64,000 nucleotides of DNA from Pseudomonas paracarnis (GTDB taxonomy: Bacteria > Pseudomonadota > Gammaproteobacteria > Pseudomonadales > Pseudomonadaceae), in assembly GCF_904063055.1 (NCBI RefSeq), contig NZ_CAJFCN010000002.1:531023-595022 (forward strand), written 5' to 3'. Every line of letters starts with the position of its first letter. The first letter of the stretch is position 1. Of the stretch, positions 24,895 through 34,484 are shown piece by piece. The translations under genes and the position numbers were made by a program. The notes below the pieces were generated by a model, which was given only the letters and a program-made list of their open reading frames with translations, was not told where the DNA came from and did no database searches.

Positions 24895-27768
24895 CTAAGA
24901 AAAATCTGCATTTTTACGTAACAAATCTGCCAGCCCCTCGGCCCGCATGGGCGGGCTGATCAGGTAACCCTGTACCTCGTCACACTGCTCGCCGCGCAGG
25001 AAATCCAGCTGCTGCTGATCCTCCACGCCTTCGGCCACTACCTTGAGCGCCAACCCGTGGGCCATGGCGATGATCGCACGGGTGATTGCCGCATCCTCGC
25101 GCCCCTGGCCAAGCCCGCGAATAAAGGCCTGGTCGATCTTTACGTAGTCCACCGGGATACGTTTGAGGTAGCTGAGGGATGAGTAACCGGTGCCAAAGTC
25201 GTCGATGGCCAGCTTCACCCCCAGGTCACGCAGTTGCTGGAAGGTGGCGATGATGTGTTCAACGCTGTCGAGCAACTGGCTTTCGGTCAGTTCCAGCTCC
25301 AGGTATTGCGGGTCCAGTGCGGTTTCTTCCAGCACTTGGCGCACCAGGCTGACCAGCTTGCCCTGGCGCAACTGATGCACCGACAAGTTGACCGACACGC
25401 GAATCGGCGCCAGCCCTTGACGCTGCCATTCGCAGGCCTGCCAGCAGGCCTGGCGCAGCACAAATTCACCCAACGGCACGATCAAGCCGGTTTCTTCCGC
25501 CAAACCGATAAAGTCGCTCGGCGGCACCATGCCCCACTGCGGATGCTCCCAGCGGACCAACGCCTCGGCAGCCTTCAGCTTTCCCGTCGCCAGGCACAGC
25601 TTGGGTTGGTAAAACACCGTGAGCTGACGCTCGTCGATGGCTTTGCGCAGGTGGTTTTCCAGCTGCAAACGCTCCAGGGTGCTGGCTTGCAGGCTGTCGG
25701 TGAAGAACTGGAAATTATTCCCGCCCAAATGCTTGGCGTGCTGCATCGCCATATTCGCCTGGCTGACCAGTGCAGAAATTTCCCGTGCGTTATCCGGCAA
25801 CAGGCTGACGCCCATCGAGGCGCTGACCACCAGTTCATGCCCCTCCACATTCACCGGCACGCGCAATTTCGCCAGCAGCCGGGTCGCCACCCGCGCCAGG
25901 CTCGATAGGTTGCCATAGGCGTCAAACAACACGGCGAATTCATCACCGGACAGGCGCGCAATGGTGTCGGCCTCCGGCAGCGCGTTGATCAAGCGCCGCG
26001 CCATTTTCTGCAGCAGTTGGTCGGCCACTTCATGGCCCAGGCTGTCATTGAGCAATTTGAAGCGGTCGAGGTTGATATGCAGCAGCGCAAGGCTGCGACC
26101 GCCTTGGCGCACGCGCTGGTGAGCCTCGCGCAGCCGTTCGCGAAACAGCGAACGGTTGGCCAGGCCCGTCAACTCGTCATAGTGGGTGAGGTAGCGCATG
26201 CGCTCCTCCGACTCGCGCCGGGCGGACAGATCGGCGAAGAAGCCTACGATATGACTGACGTTTCCCCGCACATCGCGCACCACGTTCAGTTGTAGCCACT
26301 GCGGGTACAGTTCGCCGTTCTTGCGCGTCTCCACCAATTCGCCCTGCCAGGTGCCGTGGCTGAGCAATGCCTGGCGGATCAGCGGGAAGTGGCGCCGCGC
26401 ATCGCGACTGCAGGGCAGTTCCACGACGTTGCGGCCAAGCATGTCGTCGATGTCAAAGCCGGTGACGCGGCTGAACGCCTGGTTCACGGCGATCAGCGCG
26501 TAGTTCGGGTCGAGGATCACAATGCCTTCGCTGGCCGCCTCGAACACCGTCGAAGCCAGGCGTTGCTGCTCTTCTACGGCCTTGCTGGCACTGATATCGC
26601 GACGCGTGCCCAGCATACGGATAACGCGGCCACTGGGCGTGCGCTCCACGGCGCGCCCGCGGTCTTCGATCCACACCCAATGCCCATCGCCATGACGTAT
26701 CCGGTATTCCACCTGATAGTCCTCGCTGCGACCCTTGAGGTGCTCTACCAGCGCGTGCTTGAGCAGTGGCAGATCGTCGGGGTGCAAGCGCGGTTTGAGG
26801 TGGCTGAGCATCGCCGTGACGTATTCGGGCTCCAGGCCAAACAACTCCTTGAGTTGCGTGTGGTGGACCTCGTCGGTTTGCAGGTTCCAGTCCCACAGGC
26901 CCAGTTCACTGGCTTGCAGGGCCATGGCCAGGCGCGCTTCGCTTTTACTCAAGGCGAGGCTGGCAGCATCCAATTGCTGGCTGCGTTGCGCCACACGGTC
27001 TTGCAAGCCGACTTGGGCTTCACGCAAGTTCTGCTCCACCTCGCGGCGCTGCTCGACTTCGCGCACCAGGTCTTGGTTCAACTGCTCACTGCGTTGCTGC
27101 GCCTGCTGTAAATGCTCGATCAGGGCCTGGTTCTGGAAACGGCGCAACAACCCGCGCTGGATCAGGCGGTTGACCTGCCACGCCACCAGGCTCAGGGACG
27201 CCAGCAGGATCAGCCCGAGCACGCCCCAGCCTTGTTGCTGCGGTGTGCCATTCCAGAATAGGTAGACGATGGCCGGCACCAGGCACGGCAAGGCAAACGA
27301 CAGGTAGGCCCAAAAGCTCACGGCATAGGCAACGCTGGCCGACAAGGTGGCGGCGCCGATCAGGCCAAACACCCAGGCTTGATGCATGAAACTGTCCGTG
27401 GGCACCAGGGCAATGGCCGCAGCCGAGAGGGTCAGGCCACTGACCGCCGAGCCGAGCATGAACATACGGCGCCACACGGGCTGGGCCTGCCGGCTGGGCA
27501 TGGCCGAGTCAAAGGCCGCTACTTGAATCACGCGCATCGCCACCAGGGCCAGCAGCCAGAGCAGCCAGACGCTGTCCAGCAGGTATTGATTGGGGTTCCA
27601 CAGCAACCAGGCGCAGACCAGGCCGTTGACCAGCATCAGCAGCGTCGGCAGCAACGAGCCCTGATAGAGCAGGCGCGTGCGCTCAACCGCGATTTGGGTT
27701 GCATAGTGTTTACGGATGACCTGTGCTGGGGCCGGCGAGGGGCCAAACAGGTCGGTGCTAAGGGTCAT
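24895..27768 (-). CDS. Membrane PAS-PAS-GGDEF-EAL protein, likely c-di-GMP phosphodiesterase
   Basis: 957 aa from the ATG at 27768; a longer in-frame start exists but adds a non-conserved segment. About five to seven membrane helices fill residues 45-195, then a coiled-coil (210-275), PAS (about 275-390, ASELGLWDWN), PAS (about 400-520, EAASEGIVILDPN), GGDEF (525-690) and EAL (710-957). The GGDEF signature is SGDEF at about residue 608, so cyclase activity may be lost or reduced. The EAL core is intact: EALVRWEHP, ELTESQLL, DDFGTGYSSLSYL, KIDQAFI and VAEGVE. Net phosphodiesterase activity, perhaps GTP-activated by the GGDEF domain, is the likely output. Confidence 0.9.
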   Translation of the reverse strand: MTLSTDLFGPSPAPAQVIRKHYATQIAVERTRLLYQGSLLPTLLMLVNGLVCAWLLWNPNQYLLDSVWLLWLLALVAMRVIQVAAFDSAMPSRQAQPVWRRMFMLGSAVSGLTLSAAAIALVPTDSFMHQAWVFGLIGAATLSASVAYAVSFWAYLSFALPCLVPAIVYLFWNGTPQQQGWGVLGLILLASLSLVAWQVNRLIQRGLLRRFQNQALIEHLQQAQQRSEQLNQDLVREVEQRREVEQNLREAQVGLQDRVAQRSQQLDAASLALSKSEARLAMALQASELGLWDWNLQTDEVHHTQLKELFGLEPEYVTAMLSHLKPRLHPDDLPLLKHALVEHLKGRSEDYQVEYRIRHGDGHWVWIEDRGRAVERTPSGRVIRMLGTRRDISASKAVEEQQRLASTVFEAASEGIVILDPNYALIAVNQAFSRVTGFDIDDMLGRNVVELPCSRDARRHFPLIRQALLSHGTWQGELVETRKNGELYPQWLQLNVVRDVRGNVSHIVGFFADLSARRESEERMRYLTHYDELTGLANRSLFRERLREAHQRVRQGGRSLALLHINLDRFKLLNDSLGHEVADQLLQKMARRLINALPEADTIARLSGDEFAVLFDAYGNLSSLARVATRLLAKLRVPVNVEGHELVVSASMGVSLLPDNAREISALVSQANMAMQHAKHLGGNNFQFFTDSLQASTLERLQLENHLRKAIDERQLTVFYQPKLCLATGKLKAAEALVRWEHPQWGMVPPSDFIGLAEETGLIVPLGEFVLRQACWQACEWQRQGLAPIRVSVNLSVHQLRQGKLVSLVRQVLEETALDPQYLELELTESQLLDSVEHIIATFQQLRDLGVKLAIDDFGTGYSSLSYLKRIPVDYVKIDQAFIRGLGQGREDAAITRAIIAMAHGLALKVVAEGVEDQQQLDFLRGEQCDEVQGYLISPPMRAEGLADLLRKNADFS

Positions 27769-28046
27769 AGGCGGTGTTCTTATAATGGTGAGCCCGAAAC
27801 GTCGACGGAGCATACACAAGCAAGCGCCTGGGCCAAACTGCTACAAGTCATAAAAAACCTGCTGCGATTGGCCGCAAACCTTTGGTCCAGACCGCTTGAG
27901 CAAGACACGGCACGGGTTGCGGCCGATGACCAACCGGTCATCACCCCCGTCAGAATGTTCGCCGCGTCGCTAGCCTGCAGGCGTTTTGCACCGACCATCC
28001 GGCATTGGGATTTGCCCAGGCCCCCCAAGGCCCATAGAATGCGTCG

Positions 28047-30230
28047 ATGCGCGATGATCTCTCTCTTTTGCTGAACTCCCTCAACGATGCCCAACGCCAG
28101 GCCGTAGCGGCCCCCGTTGGCCGTCAGTTGGTCCTGGCCGGTGCTGGCTCCGGTAAAACCCGAGTGCTGGTGCACCGTATCGCCTGGTTGATCCAGGTCG
28201 AAAACGCGTCCCCGCATTCCATCCTGTCGGTGACCTTCACCAACAAGGCCGCTGCCGAGATGCGTCATCGCATCGAGCAGTTGATGGGCATCAGCCCGGC
28301 CGGCATGTGGGTAGGCACTTTCCACGGCCTGGCACACCGCCTGTTGCGGGCGCATTGGCAGGAAGCGGGGCTGAGCCAGACCTTCCAGATTCTCGACAGC
28401 GACGACCAGCAACGCCTGGTCAAGCGCGTGATCCGCGAACTGGGCCTGGACGAACAACGCTGGCCGGCGCGTCAGGCGCAGTGGTTTATCAACGGCCAGA
28501 AAGACGAGGGCCTGCGCCCGCAACATATCCAGGCCAGCGGCGACCTGTTCCTGGCCACCATGCGCAGCATTTATGAGGCCTATGAAGCGGCCTGCGTGCG
28601 CGCCGGCGTCATCGACTTCTCCGAACTGCTGCTGCGTGCCCTCGACCTGTGGCGCGACAACCCCGGTTTGCTGGCCCATTACCAGAAACGCTTCCGCCAT
28701 ATCCTGGTGGACGAGTTCCAGGACACCAACGCCGTGCAGTACGCCTGGTTGCGCCTGCTGGCCAAGGGCGGCGACAGCCTGATGGTGGTGGGCGATGACG
28801 ACCAGTCGATCTACGGCTGGCGCGGCGCGAAAATCGAGAACATCTACCAGTATTCCGAAGACTTCCCGGACGCGGTGACCATCCGCCTGGAGCAGAATTA
28901 CCGCTCCACCGCCGGGATCCTCAAGGCGGCCAACGCCTTGATCGCCAACAACACCGGGCGCCTGGGCAAAGAGTTGTGGACCGACGGCGGGGAAGGCGAA
29001 GCGATCAACCTGTACGCGGCGTTCAATGAGCACGATGAAGCGCGCTATGTGGTGGAAACCATCGAAAGCGCACTGAAAACCGGCCTGGCCCGTAGCGATA
29101 TCGCGATTCTGTACCGTTCCAACGCCCAATCGCGGGTGCTGGAAGAAGCGTTGCTGCGCGAGCGCATCCCCTACCGCATCTATGGCGGCCAGCGCTTCTT
29201 CGAACGTGCCGAAATCAAGAACGCCATGGCCTACCTGCGTTTGCTTGAGGGCCGTGGTAACGATGCGGCGCTGGAGCGGGTGATCAATATCCCGGCGCGT
29301 GGCATTGGCGAGAAAACCGTTGAAGCGATCCGCGACCATGCGCGCCATGCCGATGTGTCGATGTGGGAAGCCATGCGCTTGCTGATCGCCAACAAAGGCC
29401 TGACTGGCCGTGCTGCCGGGGCGTTGGGGGTGTTTGTCGAGCTGATCGAGAACCTGGCCGCCAAGTGCGCAGAGATGCCACTGCACCTGATGACTCAGAC
29501 CGTGATCGAGCAGTCCGGGCTGATCGCCTATCACGAAGCGGAAAAAGGCGAGAAAGGCCAGGCCCGGGTAGAAAACCTTGAGGAACTGGTCAGCGCTGCT
29601 CGTGCGTTCGAAAACACCGAGGACGACGAAGAGCTGACGCCGCTCGCCGCCTTCCTGGGCCACGCCTCGCTGGAAGCCGGCGATACCCAGGCCGACGAGC
29701 ATGAAGACAGCATCCAGCTGATGACCTTGCACAGCGCCAAAGGCCTGGAATTCCCTTACGTGTTCCTGGTGGGCATGGAAGAAGGCCTGTTCCCTCACAA
29801 GATGAGCCTGGAAGAACCCGGCCGCCTTGAAGAAGAACGCCGCCTGGCCTACGTGGGCATTACCCGGGCGATGCAGAACCTGGTGATGACCTACGCCGAG
29901 ACCCGACGCCTGTACGGTAGCGAAACCTACAATAAGGTGTCGCGCTTCGTACGTGAGGTGCCCAAGGGGCTGATCCAGGAAGTGCGCTTGTCCAACAGCG
30001 TCAGCCGCCCGTTCGGCGGTGGCCAGCAACAGAACTCCAGCAGCATGTTTGCCGGTTCCGAAATACCGGAAACCCCGTTCAGCCTGGGCCAGCAGGTCAA
30101 GCATGCGATCTTCGGCGAAGGCGTGATCCTCAACTTCGAAGGCGCCGGCGCCCAGGCCCGGGTGCAGGTGAACTTCGCCGAGGGCAGCAAGTGGCTGATG
30201 ATGGGTTACGCCAAGCTCGAAGCGGTCTGA
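28047..30230 (+). CDS. uvrD: DNA helicase II UvrD
   Basis: 727 aa, normal length. SF1A helicase motifs in order: Q-motif LNDAQRQAV, Walker A GAGSGKT (about 32), motif Ia TFTNKAAAEM, motif II VDEFQDTN (about 222), motif III GDDDQSIYGWRGA, motif IV QNYRS, motif V LHSAKGLEF and motif VI VGITRAM. The C-terminal Tudor-like tail (GEGVILNFEG) that contacts RNA polymerase is present. It acts 3'-5' in nucleotide excision and mismatch repair. No LexA box was found in the 278-bp upstream gap by eye. Confidence 0.97.
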   Translation: MRDDLSLLLNSLNDAQRQAVAAPVGRQLVLAGAGSGKTRVLVHRIAWLIQVENASPHSILSVTFTNKAAAEMRHRIEQLMGISPAGMWVGTFHGLAHRLLRAHWQEAGLSQTFQILDSDDQQRLVKRVIRELGLDEQRWPARQAQWFINGQKDEGLRPQHIQASGDLFLATMRSIYEAYEAACVRAGVIDFSELLLRALDLWRDNPGLLAHYQKRFRHILVDEFQDTNAVQYAWLRLLAKGGDSLMVVGDDDQSIYGWRGAKIENIYQYSEDFPDAVTIRLEQNYRSTAGILKAANALIANNTGRLGKELWTDGGEGEAINLYAAFNEHDEARYVVETIESALKTGLARSDIAILYRSNAQSRVLEEALLRERIPYRIYGGQRFFERAEIKNAMAYLRLLEGRGNDAALERVINIPARGIGEKTVEAIRDHARHADVSMWEAMRLLIANKGLTGRAAGALGVFVELIENLAAKCAEMPLHLMTQTVIEQSGLIAYHEAEKGEKGQARVENLEELVSAARAFENTEDDEELTPLAAFLGHASLEAGDTQADEHEDSIQLMTLHSAKGLEFPYVFLVGMEEGLFPHKMSLEEPGRLEEERRLAYVGITRAMQNLVMTYAETRRLYGSETYNKVSRFVREVPKGLIQEVRLSNSVSRPFGGGQQQNSSSMFAGSEIPETPFSLGQQVKHAIFGEGVILNFEGAGAQARVQVNFAEGSKWLMMGYAKLEAV

Positions 30231-30279
30231 GCTGGCCACAATAAGCCCACCATCATGAAACACTGCGTAACATGAAGAT

Positions 30280-30318
30280 TATTGGCCCTCCCTTGTTTTA
30301 GAGGCGTGCGGGCCAATA
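30280..30318. repeat. Inverted repeat between uvrD and the Tim44-like gene
   Basis: TATTGGCCC (30280-30288) and GGGCCAATA (30310-30318) form a 9-bp stem with a 21-base loop. There is no U-tract, so it may be a processing or weak termination site rather than a classic terminator. The remaining sequence to 30447 shows no ORF. Confidence 0.35.
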
Positions 30319-30447
30319 TCTGTAATTAGTCCTACAGACCCTTCGGATTTGGTCTTACGCAAAAGCCCGAAACATTATGCCGCTAGCCACTGCCACGACA
30401 CCTGTGCAACATGGCGCGCGTGCAATCCACAAATGGGAATTCCCTAT

Positions 30448-31314
30448 ATGAAACGTTTTCTTAGCATCGCCATGGCGTTGTGCATCGGCCTGACGATGAG
30501 CCTCGACGCCAACGCCAAACGCTTCGGTGGCGGCAAAAGCTCGGGCGCGGCACCGACTCACCAGACCAGCCAAATGGCTCCATCCGCCGGTGCGGGCGGT
30601 GCTGCGGCTACTGCAGGCGCAGCCGGTGCCGCTGGCGCTGCTGCCAAGGCCGGCGGTGCTTCGCGCTGGCTGGGCCCACTGGCCGGCATCGCCGCCGGTG
30701 GCCTGCTCGCGTCCATGTTCATGGGCGACGGCTTCCAGGGCATGCAGATCTTCGACATCCTGATCATGGGCGTCATCGCCTTTTTGGTCTTCCGCTTTAT
30801 CGCCGCCCGTCGCCGCAAGCAGCAGGAGCACCTGGCTCCAGCCGGCGCGCCGATGCAGCGTGAAGCGTTCGAACAGAAGCCTGCCATGGGTTCGATCTTC
30901 GGTGGTTCGGCAGCCCCTGCCGCCCGTCCGGTGATCAACGCACCGGCCTGGTTCAACGAAGAGCGTTTCGTCGAAGCGGCCCGCAGCCACTTCCAGTCCC
31001 TGCAGCAGCACTGGGATGCCAACGAAATGGACAAGATCTCCGAGTTCGTGACCCCGCAACTGCTGGAGTTCCTCAAGCGCGAACGTGCCGAGATCGGTGA
31101 CGCCTTCCAGTCGACCTACATCGACGACCTGCGCGTACAGCTCGATGGCGTGGACGATCGTGCCGACAAGACCATCGCCACCCTGACCTTCAGCGGTGTG
31201 TCGAAGTCCTCGCGTTTCGACCAGGGCGAAGTGTTCAGCGAAAGCTGGAACATGGAACGCGCCCAGGGCGACGACCAGCCATGGCTGGTCGCCGGTATCC
31301 GCCAGAACGGCTAA
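30448..31314 (+). CDS. Tim44-like domain membrane protein
   Basis: 288 aa from the ATG at 30448, which starts a signal-type segment MKRFLSIAMALCIGLTMSLD. Then come an Ala/Gly-rich stretch, a membrane helix pair around residues 80-125 (WLGPLAGIAAGGLLASMF and FDILIMGVIAFLVFRFIAAR), and a C-terminal Tim44/NTF2-like domain (WFNEERFVEAARSHFQSLQ). The bacterial function is unknown. The gene ends with a strong terminator. Confidence 0.85.
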   Translation: MKRFLSIAMALCIGLTMSLDANAKRFGGGKSSGAAPTHQTSQMAPSAGAGGAAATAGAAGAAGAAAKAGGASRWLGPLAGIAAGGLLASMFMGDGFQGMQIFDILIMGVIAFLVFRFIAARRRKQQEHLAPAGAPMQREAFEQKPAMGSIFGGSAAPAARPVINAPAWFNEERFVEAARSHFQSLQQHWDANEMDKISEFVTPQLLEFLKRERAEIGDAFQSTYIDDLRVQLDGVDDRADKTIATLTFSGVSKSSRFDQGEVFSESWNMERAQGDDQPWLVAGIRQNG

Positions 31315-31342
31315 TACCTGCGCGTTTGAGCAAGCGGTAACA

Positions 31343-31368
31343 AAAACCCCGGACATGTCCGGGGTTTT
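31343..31368 (+). terminator. Strong intrinsic terminator
   Basis: A perfect 26-base palindrome: ACCCCGGACATGTCCGGGGT flanked by three As and three Ts. It lies 28 bases after the Tim44-like stop and ends in TTTT, then CT. The symmetry would also let it work on the other strand. Confidence 0.9.
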
Positions 31369-31449
31369 CTATTTCACGGTTGCACTTATAGCGAGCTACT
31401 GTATAAAACGCCCCTATAAACCGCGCCATCTAGCAAGAGGATCCCGGCC

Positions 31450-31857
31450 GTGGAAGAAATCATCGAACAACTGCGTGAAGCCAACGAACCGGTCCCGGTT
31501 CCTTTGGAGCTACCTGACGAAGACCTGCTGGTGGAAATCGAGGAACAACTGTTCATCGACATCCCCTTTGTCTTCCGTGAATTCTTGCTGACCGTCAGCG
31601 ACGTAGTCTATGGCAGCCTGGAGCCAGTGACCGTCACCGACCCGCAGTCCCACACTTACCTGCCGGACGTTGCGGCCAACGCCTGGGATGCCGGTGTTGA
31701 TCGCAGCCTGATCCCGATCTGCCAGGACGGCGACGACTACTACTGCGTCGAAGAAGACGGCACCGTGGTGTTGTGGTCCGCCGAAGAAGAATTGGTCACC
31801 GAAGAAACCTGGGAATCGGTGTGGCACTGGGCACGGGACGTCTGGCTGGAAAGCTGA
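31450..31857 (+). CDS. SMI1/KNR4 family protein
   Basis: 135 aa, GTG start with AGAGGA upstream. Very acidic, with the SUKH-type core (EEQLFIDIPFVFREFLLTVSD, YLPDVAANAW, LIPICQDGDDYYCVEEDG, ETWESVWHWA). SUKH proteins often serve as immunity proteins to polymorphic toxins, but this solitary conserved version has no toxin beside it and may have a housekeeping role. Confidence 0.85.
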   Translation: MEEIIEQLREANEPVPVPLELPDEDLLVEIEEQLFIDIPFVFREFLLTVSDVVYGSLEPVTVTDPQSHTYLPDVAANAWDAGVDRSLIPICQDGDDYYCVEEDGTVVLWSAEEELVTEETWESVWHWARDVWLES

Positions 31858-31872
31858 TACTTGATAGCTTTT

Positions 31873-31914
31873 GTGGCGAGGGAGCTTGCTCCCGCTGGGC
31901 TGCAAAGCAGCCCC
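31873..31914. repeat. Single REP-like element (GTGGCGAGGGAGCTTGC type)
   Basis: A dispersed repeat of a different family: one stem GGGAGCTTGCTCCC followed by a second, GGGCTGCAAAGCAGCCC. It lies between the convergent SMI1/KNR4 and antiporter genes, 16 bases after the stop of the former. Two adjacent hairpins could terminate both transcripts. Confidence 0.7.
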
Positions 31915-31926
31915 CGCCAACGCCAG

Positions 31927-33687
31927 TCAGTGTTCCGTATCCTTGTGGTTGTCCAGCGTCTCCAGCAACGCAACCTGCATCCGCGTATGCACACGGATAA
32001 ACCAGCGCCAGAGCACTGCAGCCACCGCCGCCGTGACCACGGCAATCAACACCAGCAACTTGTTGGTCGGCAGAATACTGGCCGACAAGGCTGCCAATAG
32101 CAGGAAGATCACCAGCAGCGACAAGAGGGGGATCAGCTCCGCAATCACCCTTCGCACACGCTGGGTATGACGCCCGGCCATCTCTGGCTTCACGCTCATC
32201 TCCGCCAGCAGCATCGACAGCGCCTTGAGCTTGCGATACGCCGCAATCAGAAACGGCAACGACACTAGCAGCGCCCCGCCCCAGATCAACGCCTTCTGCC
32301 AGCTTTGATCGCTGACCCAGCCTTCCAGATACCCACCGATGCGCCCTGCGAAAAAGCTGCCGGCAAAGAAGATTGCGATCACCAATGCCAGGTTTACCCC
32401 GACTTGCAGGATGATCTTGCGGATCATCGCGGCCAACATCGCCCCCTCGCCCTGGGGCTGAATGCTGCGCAACCATTCTCCATACATGCCGAACACTCGG
32501 CTCATTCGCGTGGGCATCAGTGCGGCGATCTTCAATGATAGCGGGTCGGCCCCGCGAATCAGGTAGGGCGTCAGCAGTGTAGTGATCGCCGAAACGGCCA
32601 CCGCCACGGGATACAGAAAGTCGCTGGTGACCTGCAGGGTCATCCCCAGCGCCGCGATGATGAAAGAAAACTCGCCAATTTGTGACAGCCCCATACCAAC
32701 CCGCAGCGAGGTGCGACCATCGTTGCCGGCGATAAACGCGCCCAGCCCGCACGACAGCATCTTGCCCAGCACCACGGCCACGGTGATCACCGCAATGGGC
32801 CAGGCGTATTGCAGCAGAATCTGCGGGTCGATCATCAAGCCAATCGCCACGAAGAAAATTGCGCTGAACATGTCGCGAACGGGCTCGATCAGGCCCTCGA
32901 TCTTAATCAACTGGCGGGATTCAGCCATGATTGCGCCGATCAAAAAGGCCCCGAGCACCATGCTGTATTCCAACTTCACCACCAACAGGCAGAAACCGAA
33001 GCACAGCCCCAATACAGTGATCAGCAGCATCTCGTTGCTTTCAAACTTGGCCACATAAGCCAGCAGGCGCGGCACCAGCAAAATACCAATCACCAGGGCG
33101 ACAATCATGAACAGCGAGAGCTTGCCGACCGTGGAGAACACCTCGCCGGAGCTGACCGTGCCACTCACCGCAATGCTCGACAGCAACGCAATGATGCCGA
33201 TACCCAGGATGTCCTCCACAATCAGCACGCCGAAAATCAGCTGGGCGAACCGCTGGTCTTTCATCTTCAGGTCGTTGAGGGCCTTGACGATAATGGTGGT
33301 CGAGGAGATTGCCAGGATCGCGCCGAGGAACAGCGAGTCCATAGTGCTCCAGTCGAACCAGCGGCCGATCTCGTAGCCGATCCAGATCATCAACACGATT
33401 TCCAGGAACGCCGCGATAAACGCCGTGGCCCCTACCTTGAAAAGCTTGCGCAGGCTGAATTCCAGGCCCAGGCAGAACATCAGGAAGATGACCCCCAGCT
33501 CCGCCAGGGTCTTGATCGTGTCTTCATCGTGGATCAGGCCAAACGGCGGGGTGTGGGGGCCGATAATGAAGCCGGCAACGATGTAGCCCAGCACCACCGG
33601 CTGCTTGAAGCGGTGAAACAGGATAGTGACCACCCCTGCCACCAGCATGATCACGGCCAAGTCCTGGATAAAGCTGATGGCGTGCAT
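31927..33687 (-). CDS. CPA2-family monovalent cation:proton antiporter
   Basis: 586 aa from the ATG at 33687, preceded by AAGGAG. About twelve membrane helices in the Na/H-exchanger part (residues 1-400), with the CPA2 signatures LEFSLRKLFK, SSTTIIVKAL and VGMGLSQIGEFSFI. A further hydrophobic region follows (about 430-570) instead of a TrkA-N regulatory domain. KefB/C-like potassium or sodium export in exchange for protons is expected. The 282-bp intergenic region upstream carries a hairpin and is shared with a thioesterase gene. Confidence 0.9.
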   Translation of the reverse strand: MHAISFIQDLAVIMLVAGVVTILFHRFKQPVVLGYIVAGFIIGPHTPPFGLIHDEDTIKTLAELGVIFLMFCLGLEFSLRKLFKVGATAFIAAFLEIVLMIWIGYEIGRWFDWSTMDSLFLGAILAISSTTIIVKALNDLKMKDQRFAQLIFGVLIVEDILGIGIIALLSSIAVSGTVSSGEVFSTVGKLSLFMIVALVIGILLVPRLLAYVAKFESNEMLLITVLGLCFGFCLLVVKLEYSMVLGAFLIGAIMAESRQLIKIEGLIEPVRDMFSAIFFVAIGLMIDPQILLQYAWPIAVITVAVVLGKMLSCGLGAFIAGNDGRTSLRVGMGLSQIGEFSFIIAALGMTLQVTSDFLYPVAVAVSAITTLLTPYLIRGADPLSLKIAALMPTRMSRVFGMYGEWLRSIQPQGEGAMLAAMIRKIILQVGVNLALVIAIFFAGSFFAGRIGGYLEGWVSDQSWQKALIWGGALLVSLPFLIAAYRKLKALSMLLAEMSVKPEMAGRHTQRVRRVIAELIPLLSLLVIFLLLAALSASILPTNKLLVLIAVVTAAVAAVLWRWFIRVHTRMQVALLETLDNHKDTEH

Positions 33688-33773
33688 GGCGAGGGGCTCC
33701 TTGAGGGTGCCGGCGCTTTTCCCACTTCCGGCCGCGCCTTTGAAGGATCGGAAAAGTCTGCCTTGATCGTAAG

Positions 33774-33795
33774 AAAAGCCCTGAGAAGGGCTTTT
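33774..33795. terminator. Terminator-like hairpin in the antiporter 5' leader
   Basis: A 22-base inverted repeat: stem AAAAGCCCT with AGGGCTTTT, four-base loop. It is read as a hairpin followed by TTTT on either strand. It sits 87 bases upstream of the antiporter start, within its probable leader, so it could attenuate that gene. No matching riboswitch family was recognised. Confidence 0.4.
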
Positions 33796-33969
33796 GAAGG
33801 GTAACACCGCGACTTCTGCTGGAAAGCCGGTGCAATATATGGAAACAGATCGCTGCGCGCGTGACGGCAAGCCGCCTGACGGCGTCCCGTTAGGGATGGC
33901 GCTGCAAAGACTTTGAGTACCCGCAGAGGTGCCTCCCCTCAACCAATGCCTACAACCCGTGAGTGTGCT

Positions 33970-34455
33970 ATGGAACCCGGAAACGCCCAGCTGTCGATGA
34001 CGGTACTGATGACCCCTGACATGGCCAACTTCTCTGGCAATGTGCACGGCGGCACGCTGCTCAAGTACCTCGACGAAGTGGCCTACGCCTGCGCCAGCCG
34101 TTATGCCGGTCGTTATGTGGTCACGCTGTCGGTGGACCAGGTGATTTTTCGCGAGCCGATTCATGTCGGTGAGCTGGTGACCTTCCTGGCGTCAGTCAAC
34201 TACACCGGCAATACGTCGATGGAAGTGGGCATCAAGGTGGTGACCGAGAATATCCGCGAACGCTCGGTGCGCCATACCAACAGCTGCTTCTTCACCATGG
34301 TGGCCGTGGACGACCAGCGCAAACCTGCCGCCGTACCGCCCTTGCAGCCGCAGAACAGCGAGGACAAGCGCCGCTTTGTGCAGGCTCAGCAACGTCGGCA
34401 GATTCGCCAGGAACTGGAAAAGCGCTACCGGGAAATCAAAGCCGACGCGCCGTAA
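33970..34455 (+). CDS. Acyl-CoA thioesterase, hotdog fold (YciA-like)
   Basis: 161 aa from the ATG at 33970; the conserved N-terminus is MEPGNAQLSMTVLMTPDMANFSG. Hotdog hallmarks: GNVHGGTLLKYLDEVAY with the catalytic Asp/Glu region, VDQVIFREPIHVGELVTF, and NTSMEVGIKV. A basic Gln/Arg-rich tail (about 130-161) is extra. Hydrolyses acyl-CoA thioesters in the cytoplasm. An in-frame ATG at 33913 would add a non-conserved leader. Confidence 0.85.
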   Translation: MEPGNAQLSMTVLMTPDMANFSGNVHGGTLLKYLDEVAYACASRYAGRYVVTLSVDQVIFREPIHVGELVTFLASVNYTGNTSMEVGIKVVTENIRERSVRHTNSCFFTMVAVDDQRKPAAVPPLQPQNSEDKRRFVQAQQRRQIRQELEKRYREIKADAP

Positions 34456-34484
34456 ACTCCAAGCGGCGAATCAACTCAAAAAAA

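Noticed and set aside
27769..28046. LexA/SOS box upstream of uvrD
   Set aside because: No CTGT-N8-ACAG type palindrome was found in the gap by eye.
27780..30263. 827-aa open frame on the minus strand, opposite uvrD
   Set aside because: UvrD has every helicase motif on the plus strand; the antisense translation is His/Gln/Val-rich with no recognisable fold.
31450..31857. SMI1/KNR4 protein as an immunity gene for the large toxins
   Set aside because: It is 25 kb away in its own unit between housekeeping genes, with no toxin gene beside it.
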